64,000 bases of DNA from Pithys albifrons albifrons (taxonomy: Eukaryota; Chordata; Aves; Passeriformes; Thamnophilidae), in contig NC_092461.1 of the NCBI RefSeq assembly GCF_047495875.1, forward strand, positions 49,047,101 to 49,111,100. Direction: 5' to 3'. Every line of letters begins with the position of its first letter. Position 1 is the first letter of the stretch. Below, one piece after another: positions 1-13,200 of the stretch. The position numbers and the translations under genes are program-made. The notes under the pieces were generated by a model that did no database searches, was not told where the DNA came from, and saw nothing but the letters and a program-made list of their open reading frames with translations.

Positions 1-198
1 CCTGCTGGCACCTGCCTTTTTGCCCACTAAATCCCTTCAAAAATGAGGCTCACACACATCTGTTCAGAGTGCTGTCTTCATTTTTGGAAGCAGTGAGAGA
101 AGCTGCTAGCACAAAGTTAGCAGAACTGATCTAAAGCCGATGGGGAGAGGGGATGTGCAGAGGAATGACTGTGCCTGGGTTTGACTCCCTGCTGCGGA

Positions 199-514
199 TC
201 AGTAGTTCGTAAGCTGAGAGCAGCCCTTGGGTGCCACTTCAACCCTCATGATGCTGTTGGGTTCCAGAGAGTAGGTCACCTCATCCTCACTCACCCCTGG
301 CGGCAGGTTGAACTCCTTCATGAATTTCCTGTAGTTACATGTCTTTGACACTGAGGTGTTGCGCTCCTCCCTGTGCTCCGCTAACACCGTCACCTTCCCG
401 TCTTTCACCTTCACAGTGACGTCCTTGGGGTCAAAACCCTTCACATCAACCAAAGCCACATGACTCTGATCATGGGACGAGTTCAACATCCTGCCAGGTC
501 TTTGTATTCTGGAA
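199..514 (-). CDS. ODF1: ODF1 coding exon 2 (alpha-crystallin domain)
   Basis: The acceptor is CTTGTTTTAG at 515-524 on the minus strand, joining phase 2 to phase 2. A second AG six bases further in (TTCCAG) would also keep frame and remove two residues. The exon encodes the whole alpha-crystallin-like domain and the short C-terminus. The I/V-X-I/V tail motif typical of many small heat-shock proteins is absent. Confidence 0.85.
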
Positions 515-928
515 CTAAAACAAGAGGATAGCCTTTACCTTCCCATTCCCCTTCCAACTTGTTTCTCCAAAATAGCTATTTCTCTCCCATCCTGCTTATC
601 TTTTTCAACCTTTTCTTCTGATAGTGATGCCAAACTTCTCTTAGCCTTCCTTAAAGGTTACTGATGCTTGTAGGAAAGCAGGCAACTAACTATGTTACCT
701 GTTCATTCGTCTCTCCAGGTCCAGCCTTGCAGAGAGGGTCCTTCTGGCCAGGGACCGGGGTTCGGGCAGGTGCAGGCAGCAGTGGTGAAAGGCCATCATC
801 CTCTGCAGGCGGGCTGCATGCACCCTCTCGCGCAGCAGCTGCAGGCGCAGGTCCAGCAGCCTCATCTGCCTCTGTATCCGCCTCAAGTGCCGGCTGGTGT
901 CTTCCGAAAAGTGACCGGGCATTGACAT
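199..928 (-). CDS. ODF1: ODF1 (outer dense fibre protein 1 / HSPB10), complete two-exon gene
   Basis: Structural protein of sperm-tail outer dense fibres in the small heat-shock protein family. Exon 1 is 928-699 and exon 2 is 514-199 (stop 199-201), separated by a 184-base GT-AG intron; the join is in frame and gives about 181 residues. Residues 10-50 form a basic, leucine-rich helix-like stretch (LRRIQRQMRLLDLRLQLLRE). Residues 95-173 are an alpha-crystallin-type domain containing VKGFDPKDVTVKVKDGKV, KEFNLPPGV and DEVTYSLEPNS, which resembles the ODF1 domain as I recall it. The protein ends soon after this domain (KGCSQLTNY), without the Cys-Gly-Pro repeat tail of mammalian ODF1. Start chosen at the first in-frame ATG (928); a second ATG at 922 is possible. 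Head-to-head placement with UBR5 matches mammalian synteny. An HSPB9-like relative is the main alternative. No poly(A) signal is evident within the 198 bases to the window edge. Confidence 0.85.
699..928 (-). CDS. ODF1: ODF1 coding exon 1
   Basis: Encodes residues 1-76 plus two bases of codon 77. It ends at a good donor, AACAG|GTAACA, read on the minus strand. The N-terminal part is rich in Arg and Leu and has a single Cys-Cys pair (FHHCCLHL); the end (RSLARRTLSARLDLERRMN) resembles the Arg/Lys-rich end of exon 1 in mammalian ODF1. Two in-frame ATGs, at 928 and 922, are six bases apart. Confidence 0.75.
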
Positions 929-3900
929 TGTCACACGGCGAAGTGCATCAGGGCATGAATTAACCAGGCTGCCTCGAGAGTTTCATTTGGTGGTGAGCCT
1001 GTGAGCAGAGCTGCAGGTGCTGCTGCAGCCTTCCAGCAGGCACCTTATGATGTCATGGGTCTGCTGGCACATCACAGTTCTGCAGTGGCCATGGGAACTC
1101 AGTCTGTGCACAGCCACTGCTGCAGCTCCCACCATGGACCAGAGGAGCCTGGGGATGTGCCGAGGGGTTGGGGCATGGTGGGGTACGTGGGCAGTGGTCA
1201 GATAGCAGAGCCACAGGCCATGGGGAGCATGACTTGGGTGTAGTTTGATGCACAGTGTTGCTTCAGCATGGCTGTCCACAATTCCCAGGAATGATATTCA
1301 CCATCAGCTTCCATCCCATCATCTCTGACAAAGTACTGGAGCCCAGGACATGAACCAAATGCCCATAGACTGGCCTGTGATACAAAAGCTAATCCCAGCC
1401 TCAGCAGCACCAACATTCTCATCTCTCAGGCATTTGTCCAGTGTGAACTGGATGATGTGTTATTTTCCCAAGGCAAAATATGAGTTTGGCGTATCAATAA
1501 AACAAGAAAGTCAGCTTATTTTATATTAAATGGTAGTTTCATCCATTTAAAAAATCTTTATGCTTTATTACTCATAAAAGGCATCACTTTTTCATTCAGA
1601 AGAAAAATCTTTCATTTAAAAGCTGAATTCAAAGGCTGCTAACAAGTGACAGGTCCCTCCTGTATGGAGCGTGTACACCTTTCTGATGGCAGTATTTTGT
1701 CTTTAAAACTCTGACACTTTGGCTCTACATGAAAGAGTCCTTCAGGACGTTTCTCTTGCCTGGTGAGTTTGAACTCCTTATTTTCCAGAGACAGTTTTGT
1801 TTGCCAAGCCCCATCTGAAGTGATGAGGTCTGGAGTGACCACTTGAACTGGGCATCGAGTGCAATCTTCCTGCTAGAGTACAGACCACAGAAGCCACTAC
1901 AAAGCAAAGATGCTGAACACAAGGAAGTGTGGCAAAACAAAATTTTGGCAGGGAAAACAACAGCTTGAAAATAATTAGAAGTTAAACCTGCCCAATACAT
2001 GAAATCAGGATGGTTGAGGATTCAGCATATGCACCTCAGGAGACTGAGAAAGGTCTGAAGAGAGGGGTGCCCAGAGGGTGCTGACTCCTTTGGATGCATC
2101 CTTATGCTAGGGGATGAGATCTTTTCCCCACAGCCATTCTTATCCAGGGAGATTGTTCCCAGACCTGCAGATCATCAGCATGACCTGCAAGCAGAACACT
2201 GAGCAGACGAACCTGCATGCAAAATAACCTTGGAAGGCATCACAAGACATTCTGCATAAAATAAAGACGTGTCTGTGGACACAAATCAACCAAGTGGATA
2301 TTTGCCAAGCTGCTGCTCTTCTCCTCTGCCCTGTTTCTCATCCCATCATCACAGGCAGAAGTGCAACATCCAGCAGTGCTCCTGGTGTGCATCACCCTGT
2401 GTTGGGAACAGTGTGTACTTTACCTTGTCTTACTGCATTCCAAAACCTCCCAGGAAATCCTGCAGTAGGATGAAACATCAAGTGACCAAGGGTCCTCTAT
2501 GGAATCAATTACACCAGGAGTAAGCAACACTAGTTTACAGAGACTTCCCAAAACACTTCTGAGTGGAGCTGCTCATCCCCAAGGACCCTTTCACACCAAC
2601 TATGTATCTGCACTTATACTTGAAATCAGTCTTTAAAAATAGTAAAAACCTATTTGCAGGCAGGATGTTTTAGTAATGCTCTGAAAACTACGCTGTAGTT
2701 TTTAAACCAAATGGAAATACGGAGCTCTGAAAGTAATTTGTGGCCTTGTTTCCTGTTACTGCAGCAGCTAAGCCAGAATTGTATGATGGCAGAGTGAGTT
2801 CTTCATGTCTCTATTGCTGTTATTAGTTAAACCCTCCCCACTTTAAACCTTTGGTGTTTTTGTGCAAATCATTCACTTTGCACTTATAAGGGGTGGATGG
2901 GTGGCTAGACTAGACAACTCAATAGTTATTTTTCATCTTATGTTTTATGGTATTTCTGTAAAGATCTGCATGGTGATCATCCTCACTTCCTTGGGCCTGA
3001 GCAAAGTGGGCACCTGCTGTGGCTGACAAGTGACTCTCTTGATCATATGTACTTGAAAACAACTTTGGAAGGCGGCTGCTGCCTCTTTCTAGCACTTAGC
3101 ACTGTTTGCAGATTGCAGCAGCTGAGTATTACAAATTTAGTTTCAGCATTCTCAGCCACACATGATCATTTCCAGTAGTGCCTCCACAGAGGACATCTGG
3201 GGATGTCATTCTTAGGAAAGGGACCTCATAAGCATTCAGAGGAGAAAGACTGATTTGGTTCTGTTGGCAAATGATGGTAGTGTGTGGGTTGCCTGGTATC
3301 CCTTTCCAGGCTTTCACTGCCTTTTGGTGCTGGCATTACACAGAACCCCATGGTCTTAATGATTCTGAGCAGTCAGATCCCACCTCAGCCTGGTACATAA
3401 AACCCAACAAATGTTAACAATAAAAATCCCTGAATTACTGATGTTACTTGCTCCTTGTGCAGTGAGAGAAAGGGGGGTCAGGTGGGAAAGTGAACGAACT
3501 ACTCAGGTGGCTAAACTCTAAATACAAGGTTTATCACCAACCACCCTTTGAGAGGAAAATGTGTGACCTGACATTAAGACCACAGCAGTGACAGGTTGGA
3601 TGGAACAAGTTTTTTCCTCAGAGATGCCAAGCCAGTGATCTGGGCCCCTGTGTACTGGTGAGTCCTTTCGAGCCGAGGCTTGACATAGCACAACTGGCAG
3701 GAGAGAGGTACATAGATGACCCATAAAGTGACTTCAGATTTTGGCTATACACTTCTAACAATCCAGAATGTATGCTTGGCCACCCTCTACTTTCTCTCTG
3801 CCTTCTCTCCAAGCCTTCTCTCAAGGTCTTGCTTCTCTCTGAAAAGATAGTTGGCATCTTCTGCAACATCGCTGTGAGTAGGTGACTGGTGAGGCACCTA

Positions 3901-6900
3901 AAGGTATTTTAAACAATTCGGTGCTCATTAAGACATTTCCAGCCCTGAAAAGCCTGCTAAGCCCACACTCTGAGCTTGTCATTGAAAGGGTATAAACTCG
4001 CAGGGACACAGGGTCTTCCACAAGCCTCCAGGTTGTGGGCTGCTCCACTCTCCACAGTGTTTGTCCTGCTAAATTACCCAAACAAAAAGAGCCTGTGGCG
4101 CTGATGGCCACAGACTCTATTAGGAGTGAGGAGGAGTCACTCTCCACAAAGCAGAGCTACAGGCAGGTGAAGAAGGAAGGTCCCACTTCCAAGTCTTTTC
4201 CAGCTTACCTGTGGTCTGGGGTGAGGGTAGTCCTTCAGCCTCCTGCTACCACCACATATCACCAGACAGGGACAACACACAACAACAACAAGCTCCCTCT
4301 CTGCCACGGCTGTGAGATCCATCCCCTGAAGGCAGGTATTGTGTCTTAAGGCATCACCAAAAGCAGGTAGAAAGACTTCTGAGGCTACTGAGTCTCCACT
4401 GGAGACCTGCATCCACTCCTGCAAGCACCCCCAGATCAGGAGAATGAGTAGTATTGCAGATGGAGCTGCTAAGAAGACATCTCTTCATCCAAGCTGGCAC
4501 AAGAAGTCACTATCTTTGCCTTTAACTCCTTTATCAGGAAAGGATCGGGATGGGAGGGCACCTTTTCCAGGGCAGCACCATGCTGGATCACCTCCAGCTG
4601 CTCCATACATGAAGCTGGTGAGCTCCAGATGTGGCACAGCAACCAGCCAAGTAAACTGGAAGTAGAGACACAACAGTGTGAAACAATTTCTACAAAAAGC
4701 CTGCTACTTTTTCATCTATTTCTGAAAATATGCAATTCTGTAATAAAGGGCTGGGCTTCTGACTCATGAGAAGCCATTTGATTTACAGAAATAGCTCACT
4801 CCTGAGGCAGGCCAATCTGCTGTGTGTTAAACAAGCATTTCTTGATAGGCTGCTTCCCACAGCCAGACCCATGTCCTCTCTTCCCCTTCCTCCCCAATTT
4901 CCCTGCATCAATGTGCTGTCCTGGGCTTGACTAGCCCCAGATGGGAGCAGGCTGGATGGCTGACACAGGGTGTGAGAATCACACTGAAAAACATCACCCA
5001 CTATGAGTAATGCTGCTGGTGCCTCTGGGATGCATCAGGAAGGCCTTCATGCTGCAGGAAGGTGAGCTGCTCTGTAATTATTTCCTGTGAGCTGTGGGAG
5101 AGCTTGCCTGACCTTCTGGGCATGAATAGGTAATTACAAACAGACACTGGAGGAGTAACCAACCTCGTGCAGGTGACTTGGCCAATGTCACCACTGTGGA
5201 GCTGGTGACTGCTTAGGCACGGGGAAGTTGCAGTCATGTTTCTGTGGGTCTGCCTAGCTGGCCCCACTTGAAAGGGGCCCCAAACACTTCTGCGAAGGTA
5301 TGTGGATGAATGGGAATTGTTTGGAGTACAGATCAACTCCACCTTGAAGGTGTGCTGTCTTATCATTTCAAGAACCAACTCAGCTCCATTTCCCTAGGGG
5401 AAGGAGGAACTTCGCACATACAGTGTGTTACTCCAGCCCCCGGTGGGATAGTTCCAGTACTCTCTCTGGCAAAGATCTCTTAGTGGTTCTCCTTCACTGC
5501 AAGACATCTGGTGCTGTAAATGCAACGTGGAGTTGCTGGTGACATGCTGATACGTGTATGCTCCATGTTCTTGGGACACAGAGAATCAGCAGGGTAAAAC
5601 CACTGAGGTATGATGAAAGCTTTATCAGGTCCCTGCCCTGTGAAGTCAGGGTGAATTATGATTTCTGCTAAAATCAGACAATGAAACAACTTTGTGGTTG
5701 TCAAGGAAGTGAGTCCACTAAGTCTAACTTGCAAGTGCTGTTTTGAAATGTTCTTTACTTATCAATGGAATAGGAAATCCTCCTGCTTCAGTCTGCTGCA
5801 CTCCTAGGGAGTCAGCTCTGGCCTGGCATGAGGAGAAGGATGAAGGACTACATATATTACAGCATCCATCTCTGATTCAACCCTTGTCAGTCTCACAGGT
5901 TGTCTTGAAACCGCTCCCACAGTGACTTTAAAGGCAACATCCCAAGAGAGACAAGCCAAACACAGTGTAGGTTCTTTGGTTCATTGTTTCTGATCCCTTT
6001 AGCATCCCTGGCTGTCAAAGTCTTCCTGATACCCATGAAGCTGAGAAGCTCCTAAAACCTAACAGCTGTCAGGTGTGACTGCCTCTCCTCGTCCACAGCA
6101 TGGAGCCAGGGTCCTCTCCACTCAGAGTCCACGTTGTCATGGAGTCCATAGGGATGGACTTCAAGATACTCCAAATGGCCTGAAACTTGGAAAAAACCCC
6201 AAACCAACAAACTAAAACAGAAAACACCACCCACCCTCCCCCCCCCAAAAAAAAAAAAAAAAGCAACTCCAAATCCCCAAACCCCCAAAATCTAACTCTC
6301 AGGGCTGGAAGCCCTGCTGCCTTCGTGGTCCTTTCAAACACAATGCCTGACTTAACCACTCTTTCAAAGCTTCTCTTGATCTCTTTTGAGCAAGAACAGA
6401 TCAAGTTCAGCAAGTACCGATCAATTCACAGTTTGGTCAATATATTTTCAAACCTGGCAGGTTTTGACAGTGTCTGATGTATTGATTTACAGTATCAGCC
6501 AGAATCTCATAACATGTCAACTGCCTTCTTAAGTGTGGTGTAAGGATATCACTTTAAGCCCAGTTTAGATGAAGCCTCGGACAGAAAGCCAGATGCTGTT
6601 TAACTGAAAGTGCAATTTCACAAAGCACTGCAGCCACACACTGCAATCAGGTAACCATGTGTTCAAATGGATAATGATCATTTTCCCCTCTCCTAATTTC
6701 CATATGGAACGGAAGTAATTAACCATGTAACTGTGCACCTATGTGTCCAGCCAAGTATTGCTGAAAGGCTTGGAGCAGACCGAGGGTGTCAGGCTCCAGC
6801 TCAGTCTCCTGCTCCTTGGAATGGCATTGACTTCCCATACAAACCTGAGGAATTAATTTCTGGGGATGGTATTTTTGGATTGCCAACACACTGTTTATGT

Positions 6901-7206
6901 AAATGAGACATCCTTTGATGTTCTCTTGGTTTTGCCAACATATTTAACACTCTTTAACCTTCATGGGAAAAATATTAATGGTATAACAATAACTGCTTTT
7001 TATGTCTTTCTTGAAAGAATCCTTTCTTCATTTGAAACTCATAATGGAGCAATTGAATTCCTTCAATCCTCTCCTAGTTTAAGGGCAACCAAAGTGTTTA
7101 CCAAGACCAGAGGAGAGGATTCCTCCTCAATAACCATATCACCCCTTATTAAATTAAAAAACCCTTTAATTAGAAAATGTATATAAGAAGGAAAACTGTT
7201 CTTAAC
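929..7206. other. Intergenic DNA upstream of ODF1, no gene recognised
   Basis: About 6.3 kb between the ODF1 start and the tetranucleotide repeat. Open frames here are short, have no family resemblance and overlap each other on both strands, as expected by chance. The first few hundred bases upstream of 928 should hold the ODF1 promoter; only a weak AT-rich element (GGTTAATTC on the minus strand, about 25-35 bases upstream of the ATG) is visible and no convincing TATA box. Confidence 0.6.
6190..6300. repeat. A/C-rich low-complexity tract with C9 and A16 runs
   Basis: The plus strand is almost only A and C over about 110 bases. It includes nine C at 6238-6246 followed directly by sixteen A at 6247-6262. 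No flanking gene-like sequence or target-site duplication was recognised, so a retrogene tail is not supported. Confidence 0.8.

Positions 7207-7253
<47 letters not shown>
7207..7253. repeat. (ATAG)n tetranucleotide microsatellite, 11 perfect copies
   Basis: Eleven uninterrupted ATAG units at 7207-7250 followed by a partial unit. It is directly readable and likely polymorphic in length. Confidence 0.98.
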
Positions 7254-7254
<1 letters not shown>

Positions 7255-10200
7255 ACAGACCAGAGCAAACTACTCCCTCAGCACCAAAAAAAAAAACAAA
7301 CTACCCCCCAAAACCTGTAGGTTCCTCCTGGTGCAGTTATATTTACAGACAGTGGCAGTGTCACACCTCGGCTGGCTGCGAGGTGAATTCTCAGTCTTTT
7401 CTCAGCAAGACAGAGACAAAGGGGGGTGTATGACTCATGGGGAAGAGCAGACTCTCTCTTCTTGTCCTTTGTTCAAAGAAGAAAATGCTGGGAGTTGAGG
7501 AGTGGTGGTAATTCCCAGAAATCTCCTTGCAGTCAGTTCCCAGAAAAAAAAGGTCTGCAGCATATCCTGAAGCAGCCGTGACCCTCCTCTCTCTCTCTCT
7601 CTGAAGCTCAGAGTGCCCAGAGATGGAGGGGGGAAGGCAAAGAGCAGAGCCAGAAGGAGCTCTCAGCACCTTAGCAAACAGTGGCTCTCTCCCAGCAGCT
7701 GCCCAAAACAAAGTGAAGCCAGCACACAGGAAAAACTTCTCTCCCTCCCAGGTGCTGGGAGTCTGTTCCTCACCTCTGCCCCACCATTAAGTTGGAATCT
7801 GGAGTTGTCAACCACTCCTTTGTTCTCAGTCCTGGCACTTCAACTCCCAAAACCTTCGTGTTGGTAGGGTGGAAAAAATTCCTGGAAGGTGCCCCACCAC
7901 CTTTCTTTGTTTGACAAATCCAAATTGAAATGGTTCACTGAATATTTTGCACTGACTCTTCACATGGCTGTTTAGACACAGTGATACTTAGTCAACTTCA
8001 AAAGAGTTGCCTTCTCCTTGTTTTCCTGCATCATCCTGGGCTCTCTTTCACTCCTGCTCTCCCAGTGGCACATAGTGGTAAGGATCTGAGAGTCAGGACT
8101 ATGCTTTCTTATACCCAAATGAACAAATGTCCTTCTTTGTAACAAGATCTCATCTAAACAGGCCAGGTGGAAGAAAATGAGTGTTACCCTTCCCTTTCAT
8201 AGCAAACTAGTTAATCAATTCCTGACCTGCTTATGGTATGTTTGAATACAATTAAAGCAGTGACAGGGCTTTCCCCAGCACACTTCAGGACAACATGGTA
8301 CCCAGTATTGTTGCTAAAGATGATTTATCCCACATGTACACAGGATCTTGACCAAAACATCCTGCAGCACCATGCCTTGGAGAGCAAAAGCCCACAGTGT
8401 GCCTGCCATGTGATGTCAGCTGTGCTCATTTACCAAGCTTGTCCGTCCTTGAGCCTCTTCTAAACTCAAAACATTCCAAATTCTCCCCACTAGCTCTGGC
8501 TTTTTGCCTGCTCATTGCATCTCTCATGTGGGGTCCCTGGCCTGGCAGTGCTGCCCCTGCCATTGCTCCTATGCTGGTGGGGCCGTGCAGACCACCTGAA
8601 AGATGCACTCGAAGTAGATGCTTGCCACCATGCACATTTGGAGGGGGTGATGCTATGGGAAAACTCCTCACTCCCTCCATCAAGACAGTCCACTTTTCCC
8701 AGAGGCAGTATCTGAAAGCTGCTGCAATGCTTAAAGAGAACAGCCTGCTGATAAATTGAAATTTTTTCTCTCTATCACAACCAAAGTCTTTTACAGGACT
8801 CCAGACCACCTTTCTGTAGCACAAACAGGAGGACTGCAGCAGTTTTCAGGCCCCAAAGCTGCTCTGAAAATCCGCTTGCTTCAACTGTTATTTTCAGCCA
8901 ACATTACTGTATTCCTACTGTTTCCATTTAGTTCAAATAGCCCAGCAAACTGAGCACCCCCAAGAGATGTAAATGGTGGAGCAACTGAAGACTGTCACTA
9001 CCTGTGCTTTCCAGCTCTGAGGTGGATGAATGAGAAGTGGGTATCACCCAGCCATGCACAACGCCCCGGAGGTACAAACCCTCATCAGAGAACAAGTGCC
9101 AAGAGCCACTGGTTCCTGTGCAGTTCAGTATGTAGTGTATTTGCTGGGTCTTGGTCTTCCATTGTAGGTATCTCGTCCACCCAAGTGTAAACACAGAAAA
9201 TGTTATTTGATACAAAAAAGTGCATTCTCTGCTGTTAGTTTTTAGTCTGAGATCTGCTTCTGTCCAGGACAGTCCCCACAAATGAAAGCCAGCTTTCCTT
9301 CAGGAGTAGAAATCAATCTGCTAGAGCAATGTGAGAGAGAACTCTTCTAATGCAGATCCTCCTTTCTCCAACATCCATGTTCTCTTCAACAGAAAATAGT
9401 TTGCATATGCCTTTTATTGTCTCTTCTGCAGGATGAAGGTAAGGCCTACCCACTTGTCAGAGATGTGCCCAGGTTACTCGAGCACTGGTGAAGACCTTTA
9501 CATCTCCATCAGTGTGTTTCAGAAAGTGCCTCCCCAAAAGACAATATTAGCTTTTGGGGCTGCTGCCCTGGAAGGGGACCCTGAGCATAGGATGTGAAGG
9601 AGAATTCCCCTTGTGGCAGGTGTGCTGGACTTGTTGCAGCATCACTGAGTGCAGGAGGAGACTTGTCCATCAGCAGGGGTCACTGGGCTCCTTGAGGCTT
9701 ATGCAAGAATGGTTAGTTGTGTGAGTCAGATGTCACATTTTCTTAGGAAAGTTGATTATTTCACATATCCTTTCATTCCAAATTGGAACATAATAGAAAT
9801 ACCAAAATAAAGCTTATTGAAGTATTTTGTTTACAAGCTGGTGTTCTGATATTTTATGTGATTTGAATAAAATTGGAAAAGATTTAAAGTGCTTGAAAAT
9901 GCTGTCAAGTTTCAGTGAAATTAGTAATTATGTGAAACCTTTCCACCTTGACTGTTCTGCTAGGAAGAAAAAAAATCTGTCAGTTTTAATAAGAAATGGG
10001 TTACCAATTAAATTTATACCACTGTACACTCCAGGCTACTAACAATGTCTTCCTTTGGCAGTCAGGTCTCTCTGCCAGCTTCCCATCATTTCTGACAGCT
10101 TCTCTTCACACAGATGAACAAGGCACAGGCTCTGGTGATGACAACAAAACCCCAGCCCTAATTTTGCCTTTCTTTTCATTCTTCCTTGTTTAAAGAAGGA

Positions 10201-13200
10201 TGAGTGGGTTTTGTTTGCCATGAGGGTCTCTCTGGCAAGGTTTAGCCACAGCACTAACCCAGAAGGACGAGCTGTGCAGCTTACAGGCCCTACCTCATGT
10301 CACTAAGCATGGTGAAACAGGAGCTGTGTCAGCCTTATCCTAGGGCCTCAGATCCTCAGAACAGGTGTAACTAACCTGGTGGCTAAAATTAAAGGGCTTC
10401 TGTTATCTTGTTCCTGCAGTAGTTTAGGGCCAGCCACATGGATTTGAACCTCTACATGGAAATATCTCTAGGCATCAGGTACATTCTGATGCACCACTCT
10501 ACGAGAGATGTTTTCACCACTTGACTATTGGGAAATATGAAGTTCCTCGATTTAGGGATTTTTCTTTCATTCTATTTTTATCTCTTTTCAATTGCTGTCT
10601 TCCAATTTTAGAGAACACCTGGAGATTACCCAAGATTTGTTTGAATTGATGTTCAGCTTCTGTGGGTAATTATCAAACAAAATGGTTTAAGATGGAAAAA
10701 TGGAAAAATTCTTTTTCTAGAGGACAAAAAACTTAGCCTTGGAGCTGGTGTCCACTTCCAAGACACTTGTGAAGTATCTCTTACAATGTGGGAACAGTAA
10801 TTTGATTGTTATTATAAAACAAACTGGAAATATGGACAAATCAGACTGACAGGCACTTCCAGTCAGCAGTGATTACAAAAAGCCCAGCTCACAGCATAAG
10901 CCCTCTCCAACTAAATCCAGAGGGTTGTATTTTTGAAAGGGATCAAAGACCGTGACAAAAACATTGTTCTCATCATCTTCATTTTAGATGAATTCTGAAT
11001 CGCTCCATATGCCACTACATAGAATTCCAGTTTTTTCCCTCCTCCTTTGGCAACACTGTTAGGGTGTGAGACAAGGTCAGACAGTAACTTCTCATATGAC
11101 TGAGGAGTTTAAAATTAAGCCTATGCTTTGATGAACTGTAATGATCACACCCTGTTTACAAACCATTGATCACTGAGGTGGCCCACACGCACCAGGCTGG
11201 TGCTCTGCACCTCCCAGGCTCAGGTCTGTGGGAGCTGCTGCTTTGGAAGAGGCTCATGGATGTCGTGGCGATGAGCAAGGCTTAGGTTCACTTTCACTCT
11301 GCCATTCTGCCTCTAACAGTTCTCCCGGTGCTGGATGCTTTGGGGAAGACCCTTCCTCATTTCCAAATGGAGATACAGCACTGCCATAGCAACGTGTGGG
11401 GTCCAGCAGACACCAGTGGGCCACACGGGTCTGTGCCTGACACGCACAGCAGCTGCTGGTGCTGCTGGCTTGGTGTTTCTGCCACCACCTTTTCCTTTGT
11501 GTCACACCTGCCTTTGAACTTGCCTTTCCTGTTTCTCTTCACCACTCAGCTGCTCTGCATCCGAGCAGGATTTGCGCGGGTCCTGCTCTGCTCTGCATCA
11601 GTGTCATGCCCATGTCTGTGGTGAGTGCCAGGACCAACAGACATGAAGTGACACATCAACATCTGTGGCTGAGGAGGTGATTCATGGGAGGAGCACATCC
11701 TTGCTTTAGGGCAACTGTGCCTACCAAAGGGGCAGGATGGACAGTGGCAAGAGGCAACAGCTTCAGTCATCCAACACCAAGTGGGACCTACAAGCCTCCC
11801 AGCACCCCATCTGGGGAGGCACTGTCTTCAGAGCAGGTACTCCCCAGCTGCAGTCAGCAGGTACCTTGATGGGCTTCACTCTCTTCAAACCTTCACAGCA
11901 AACACATCCACTCCCCTCTAATTTTTCTCTGCAGCCAGTGAAGGAGAGAGGTGGTCCTAGGGCATGGCTACTTCCATCAGCAGCTGTACAGCTGGGTCCA
12001 CTGGGTCCCCATTTCTCCCCACGTGCCATAAGGAAGGTACAGGAACTCGCTCAGGTGTGGGCATCACTGCTGTAAGAGCATGTGAAGTGGGTGTTTCTTT
12101 CCAAGTCACAAAGTGTGGGATCTGAGAGTCTTTGGATGTGACCTTACTCAAGTAACACCACTGAAAATGCCTTCTTTGCATGCATGTAATCTTTTCTGAA
12201 ATGCAGAAAACCTGTTCCAAACCAGGAAAGCTCCAGAAACTATACTGGAAGAGAAGGCTTTTCTTTGAATTAACAGCTGAGTTCCTGCCATTAGACTGTT
12301 TGGAGCTCTTCCTCCCACAGCATCTCACAGGGACACAGCTCACAAACGCTGCTAGACCATCAAGTGCATAACTAGTCTAAACCTGTCAGGAATACCCAGT
12401 GCTGAATCGATACATTAATTATATGTTGTGTAAAAAAGAATTTCCTAAGAGGTCTGGGGTTTTTTAAGTTAAACTGAAGATCTGGATCTTTTTTTTATGT
12501 GTCAAGGGACTAGATGAACCAGAATGGAAAATCCTGTTAGGGCCACACTTCATGTTATCAGCATTTCATATCAGCATCACACCTTCTCTGGAATGCCTTC
12601 TTTGTTGAGGAATGAACTCCTTTGTTTTAAAAGGAATCTTTCTTTAATGGAGCATCCTCATGCTTAACTTGTATTCCTGTTTTCATTTATTGCCTATGTG
12701 TGAAGGAAGGAAGTTCCCATTGTTCACCTTCTGAGTGCTGATGGTTTTTAGCAGTGGTGGGTCATCTTGCCAGGTGGGCAGGGAGGAGTAGGGAATGTGT
12801 TGTGTGACAAGGATGGGTGGTGGCAGACAGGAATTTGCCGGTCACACAACTTCAGGGGGTTCCCAGACAAAGGGAATTTCATGGAGACTGTTAAACAACG
12901 GGCAGCTTGCTTTGTTCCTTGTGCTCACAGCAGCCATCCTTCCATCCTCATGCCTCACACCACCCAGTTTTGGAAAAAACTACTAAGGAAGTGTGTAGAC
13001 AAGCAACCCTAGCAGCACCTGATAGACATTACCTGTCTTATCCCAGCTGCACTGACAGATGACTTTGTGATGGAAGAAAAATATGTCCTTGGGGATTCTC
13101 CAATCTTTCAGCTACCAGTTTCCTCATAGAAATGGATTTAAATGGTTCAGCTATGAAGTAGCCATAGGAAAGAAATCAAATGTTAAAAGGATTATGACAT

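Noticed and set aside
664..963. Plus-strand open frames opposite ODF1 exon 1
   Set aside because: They are shadows of the minus-strand coding exon; the minus strand has the family resemblance and splice sites.
6187..6300. A16 run considered as the poly(A) tail of a processed retrogene
   Set aside because: It sits in the middle of a wider A/C-rich tract, with no coding remnant upstream and no visible target-site duplication.
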